Shown piece by piece: positions 6,853 to 8,122 of a DNA stretch of 8,122 nt. This stretch comes from Nitrososphaerota archaeon (lineage in GTDB: Archaea > Thermoproteota > Nitrososphaeria > Nitrososphaerales > CADDZS01). Both the position numbers and the translations under genes were made by a program. The notes below the pieces were generated by a model, which made no database searches, was not told where the DNA came from, and saw only the letters and a list, made by a program, of their open reading frames with translations. The stretch is from the NCBI GenBank assembly GCA_027314685.1, contig DAHVAI010000064.1:1-8122 (forward strand). The letters run 5' to 3'. Numbering within the stretch: the stretch's first letter is position 1; every line of letters starts with the position of its first letter.

Positions 6853-7854
6853 CTAAACTAGGCGCTTAACTGCCTCAATTATCTTCTTCTCGTCAGGCAC
6901 ATATGCTGCTTGCAGTGGTGGCGAAAACGGTGCTGGTGTGTCAGGGCAAGCCACTCTTGTGATTGGTGCATCAAGGTAATCGAACCCATCTTCCATCAGC
7001 GTGGCTGAGATTTCCGCACCGACTCCTGAGGTTTTAGGGGCTGGTTCCACAGTTACTACTCTCCCAGTTTTCTTTAGCGAACGAACGAGCGCGCCTTTAT
7101 CGAGAGGTTTCAGGGTTCTCGGGTCTATAACTTCTGCACTGATTCCATGTTCTTTCTTCAGTGTATCTGCGGCCGAAAGTGCCTTCAGAACCATGTTAGA
7201 GATTGCAACAATTGTAACATCTGATCCTTCTCTCTTCACGTCAGCTACGCCAAAAGGAATGGTGTACTCCTCCGTAGGAACTATTCCCTTTGTCGTGTAT
7301 AGTTCTCCGCATTCTATGAACAAAACTGGATCTTCTCCGCGAATTGACTCCTTCAAGAGTCCTTTCGCATCATACGGCGTCGAAGGAACTGCAATGTAGA
7401 TCCCCGGGGTGTTCATGAAAAAGGAAGCCATCATCTGACTGTGCTGAGCACCAGTAGATCTCCCAAGACTGAATTGAGTCCTTATCACAAGTGGAACTTT
7501 GAGCTTTCCCCCCGACATGAAATGGACCTTTGGAACGTGGTTAATGATCTGGTCGGAAGCTTCATTGATGAAATCCATGTACATTATTTCGATCACTGGT
7601 TTGAGTCCTGCAATCGCAGCGCCTAACCCTGCTCCAGCGATTGCATTCTCGGAGATTGGTGTGTCCAATACCCTATTTTCTCCGAATTCCTTCAAGAATC
7701 CTTTTGTTACTTTGAAGACTCCATCGTATACTCCCACATCCTCGCCAATGACTATCACGCGCTCGTCGTTACGCATTTCTTCTAGCAGCGCTTCTCTCAG
7801 AGCTTCTGAGTACGTGATTACCCTCTCGGCTGTTGTCGTACTTACGGTTGCCAT
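6853..7854 (-). CDS. E1 beta subunit of a 2-oxoacid or acetoin dehydrogenase complex
   Basis: Beta subunit of the thiamine-diphosphate-dependent E1 heterotetramer, which decarboxylates a 2-oxoacid (or cleaves acetoin) and passes the acyl group to lipoyl-E2. The length of 333 residues is standard. The N-terminal pyrimidine-binding domain shows GEDVGVYDGVFKVTKG (37-52) and DTPISENAIAGAG (64-76), where Glu69 is the conserved cofactor-activating glutamate. MYMDF (91-95), GGKLKVPLVIR (115-125) and GAQHSQ (135-140, His138) follow. The C-terminal transketolase-like domain contains EVIDPRTLKPLD (241-252) and GVGAEI (277-282). The MDF-type sequence resembles the pyruvate/acetoin branch of the family, though assigning substrate from this is weak. 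The ATG directly abuts the TAG stop of E1 alpha (TAGATG, no gap) and no Shine-Dalgarno is evident, so translation is probably coupled to E1 alpha. Confidence 0.96.
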   Translation of the reverse strand: MATVSTTTAERVITYSEALREALLEEMRNDERVIVIGEDVGVYDGVFKVTKGFLKEFGENRVLDTPISENAIAGAGLGAAIAGLKPVIEIMYMDFINEASDQIINHVPKVHFMSGGKLKVPLVIRTQFSLGRSTGAQHSQMMASFFMNTPGIYIAVPSTPYDAKGLLKESIRGEDPVLFIECGELYTTKGIVPTEEYTIPFGVADVKREGSDVTIVAISNMVLKALSAADTLKKEHGISAEVIDPRTLKPLDKGALVRSLKKTGRVVTVEPAPKTSGVGAEISATLMEDGFDYLDAPITRVACPDTPAPFSPPLQAAYVPDEKKIIEAVKRLV

Positions 7855-8122
7855 CTAGCGTTCACTGACTCTTCTATTGACATACGTCAGAGAGCTCATT
7901 TCATCGACGCTCGGGTATGGAGAAGACTTGGCATATTCGACTGAATCTTCTGCTATCTTGATAGCCTCTTTGTCCATAGCTTCGATATCTTTGGGACCCG
8001 CCATCCTAGAGTCCACTAGCATTTTTCCCAATCGCGTTATAGGGTCCTTCTCCATCCATTCTGTGACTTCTGCCTTTGTTCGGTACGCTAGGCCGGTATC
8101 ATACACGCCGTGTCCTTTGAAT
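7855..8122 (-). CDS. E1 alpha subunit of the dehydrogenase complex, C-terminal part (truncated by window edge)
   Basis: Only the last 88 residues are present; the reading frame stays open to the window edge and the start lies beyond it. The visible part begins FKGHGVYDTGLAYRTKAEV, the phosphorylation-loop region of E1 alpha, in which the conserved GH histidine helps organise thiamine diphosphate. It is followed by WMEKDPITRLGKML, a hallmark of the family C-terminus, and a helical tail ending RRVSER. A GTG within the fragment at 8106 could be misread as a start, but the homologous residues upstream of it show the gene continues. It is the first visible gene of the operon, and its stop touches the E1 beta start. 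The operon promoter, and possibly E3 or lipoate-attachment genes, would lie outside the window. Confidence 0.93.
   Translation of the reverse strand, partial: FKGHGVYDTGLAYRTKAEVTEWMEKDPITRLGKMLVDSRMAGPKDIEAMDKEAIKIAEDSVEYAKSSPYPSVDEMSSLTYVNRRVSER

Noticed and set aside
7001..7399. Plus-strand 132-codon open frame antisense to E1 beta
   Set aside because: A by-product of the opposite strand's codon pattern; no motif, and the overlap with a conserved gene is complete.
7855..8106. A complete 83-residue small protein starting at GTG 8106
   Set aside because: The frame continues to the window edge, and the five residues before this codon (FKGHG) belong to the conserved E1 alpha phosphorylation loop, so it is the truncated E1 alpha end.
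1..8122. Mobile elements, CRISPR arrays, tRNA or rRNA genes
   Set aside because: No transposase-like frame, repeated spacer pattern, tRNA-like fold or rRNA-like stretch was noticed, and almost all sequence is accounted for by coding regions.

Overview
The window holds nine genes in two convergent sets, packed with little non-coding DNA. The right-hand end lies inside a gene and the left-hand end starts 24 bases before one. Arginine is often encoded by AGA/AGG, two genes appear to start with TTG, and 2-oxoacid dehydrogenase genes sit next to a medium-chain dehydrogenase. One ribosome-binding site (AAGGTGATT) is strong and several plus-strand genes have none visible. Together this suggests a heterotrophic archaeon, for example a soil or thermophilic member of the Thermoproteota/Nitrososphaerota or Thermoplasmatota. 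This assignment is an inference, no lineage marker is present, and a bacterium is not excluded.

Plus strand, 25-4515: two tandem paralogous alpha/beta hydrolases with an N-terminal helical domain (FrsA / 2,6-dihydroxypseudooxynicotine hydrolase / Ayg1-like architecture), a single-domain cupin with a complete metal-binding set, and an FAD-dependent oxidoreductase of the PYROXD2/CrtI-like superfamily. Gaps are 82, 35 and 27 bases, consistent with one transcription unit. The hydrolases differ at the active site: the second has a full Ser-Asp-His triad, while the first has Asp at the nucleophile position and Thr at the usual acid position.

Minus strand, 8122-4512: the 3' end of E1 alpha, then E1 beta, E2 (lipoyl, subunit-binding and acyltransferase domains) and a zinc-type medium-chain dehydrogenase. 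Gaps are 0, 22 and 18 bases, a clear operon. The E1 and E2 subunits form a thiamine- and lipoate-dependent complex that converts a 2-oxoacid, or acetoin, to an acyl-CoA. The E3 subunit (dihydrolipoyl dehydrogenase) is not in the window. The dehydrogenase keeps its four structural-zinc cysteines but appears to lack the catalytic-zinc cysteine.

The two operons meet tail to tail and share the tetranucleotide CTAG, which supplies a TAG stop to both strands. A working hypothesis is that the plus-strand genes oxidise and hydrolyse an unidentified ketone or diketone-like compound and that the minus-strand genes turn a resulting small oxoacid or acetoin-like product into acyl-CoA. The link between the sets rests only on proximity.
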